This document shows, piece by piece, positions 7,099 through 7,209 of a stretch of DNA of 7,209 bases. The notes beneath the pieces were generated by a model, which made no database searches, was not told the origin of the DNA, and was given only the letters and a program-made list of their open reading frames with translations. Position numbers and translations under genes: made by a program. The stretch comes from Magnetococcales bacterium (GTDB taxonomy: Bacteria; Pseudomonadota; Magnetococcia; Magnetococcales; DC0425bin3). The number at the start of each line of letters is the position of its first letter. The first letter of the stretch is position 1. The stretch is taken from contig JADGCJ010000165.1 of assembly GCA_015229045.1 (NCBI GenBank), positions 1 to 7,209 of the forward strand, in the 5' to 3' direction.

Positions 7099-7117
7099 CT
7101 GGGGGCGCTGCCCCCAG
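7099..7117. repeat. GC-rich REP-like hairpin
   Basis: CTGGGGGC (7099-7106) pairs with GCCCCCAG (7110-7117) across a three-base loop, and is followed by ACCCCCACC. Sequence of this kind, with C-rich tails after a GGGGGCGCTGCCCCC core, is commonly dispersed in many copies in some proteobacterial genomes. There is no T-run after the stem, so it is not a standard intrinsic terminator. Only one copy is in this window. Confidence 0.55.
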
Positions 7118-7166
7118 ACCCCCACCGATTCCAAAAGACATCGTAACTATTCAATACCCCCTCAAG

Positions 7167-7205
7167 AAAGGCCTGGACATGAAAGCCTTTGTCAGGGCTT
7201 CGCCC
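7167..7205. repeat. Pair of short hairpins at the right end of the window
   Basis: AAAGGC (7167-7172) pairs with GCCTTT (7185-7190) around a 12-base loop, followed by GGGC/GCCC (7195-7198 and 7202-7205) around TTC. Together with the GC-rich hairpin just before, they suggest the end of a structured dispersed repeat that is cut by the window edge. Confidence 0.35.
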
Positions 7206-7209
7206 CGAA

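Larger units (their letters stand above)
6662..7209. other. Non-coding region upstream of the HDOD/GGDEF gene
   Basis: About 550 bases with no convincing gene on either strand. It contains a short inverted repeat AAACAG/CTGTTT (6688-6693 and 6701-6706) just upstream of the HDOD/GGDEF gene, a 10-base palindrome ACGGGCCCGT (6760-6769), an AT-rich dyad (6951-6970) and a GC-rich hairpin repeat near the end. The promoter of the HDOD/GGDEF gene must lie here unless it is read from outside, but I found no hexamer pair good enough to name. Confidence 0.5.

Overview
The window looks like a bacterial contig from a Pseudomonadota-type organism. The evidence is a partial 16S rRNA gene of proteobacterial type, an rRNA leader with a BoxA-like element, AGGAGG-type ribosome binding sites, moderate GC content and a CcdA/TlpA-type cytochrome c maturation set. 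The 16S sequence and the GC-rich dispersed-looking repeat at the right end remind me of Magnetococcales (magnetotactic cocci). That placement is an impression from memory and has not been searched.

Layout. Bases 1-475 hold the 5' third of a 16S rRNA gene on the minus strand (56-475), preceded by a 55-base inverted copy of an internal piece of the same gene (1-55). This fold-back is most simply an amplification or assembly chimera. Bases 476-712 hold the rRNA leader, with a BoxA-like antitermination element and a candidate promoter. Bases 713-2402 hold a minus-strand operon, tlpA-like thioredoxin, then cutA, then ccdA, which runs straight toward the rRNA gene in the same direction. Bases 2403-2849 have no convincing gene. 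Bases 2850-4405 carry two plus-strand genes: a small putative single-pass membrane protein and a GT-B (family 4-like) glycosyltransferase. Bases 4490-6643 (minus, convergent with the glycosyltransferase) encode a large HDOD / GAF-like / GGDEF regulator whose GGDEF signature is degenerate (EGEKF). Bases 6644-7209 are non-coding, with an AT-rich stretch, a dyad symmetry and a GC-rich hairpin repeat at the end.

How the genes fit together. CcdA moves electrons from cytoplasmic thioredoxin across the inner membrane. The exported TlpA-like protein, with a WCPPC active site, is the expected periplasmic acceptor, so the pair probably serves cytochrome c maturation or another periplasmic thiol reduction. 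CutA between them recalls the cutA-dsbD linkage of E. coli. The HDOD/GGDEF protein looks like a signalling protein that reads or transmits a signal rather than making cyclic di-GMP. I see no clear new multi-gene system. The points most worth checking are the degenerate GGDEF protein, the operon abutting the rRNA promoter, and the two repeat-bearing ends of the window.
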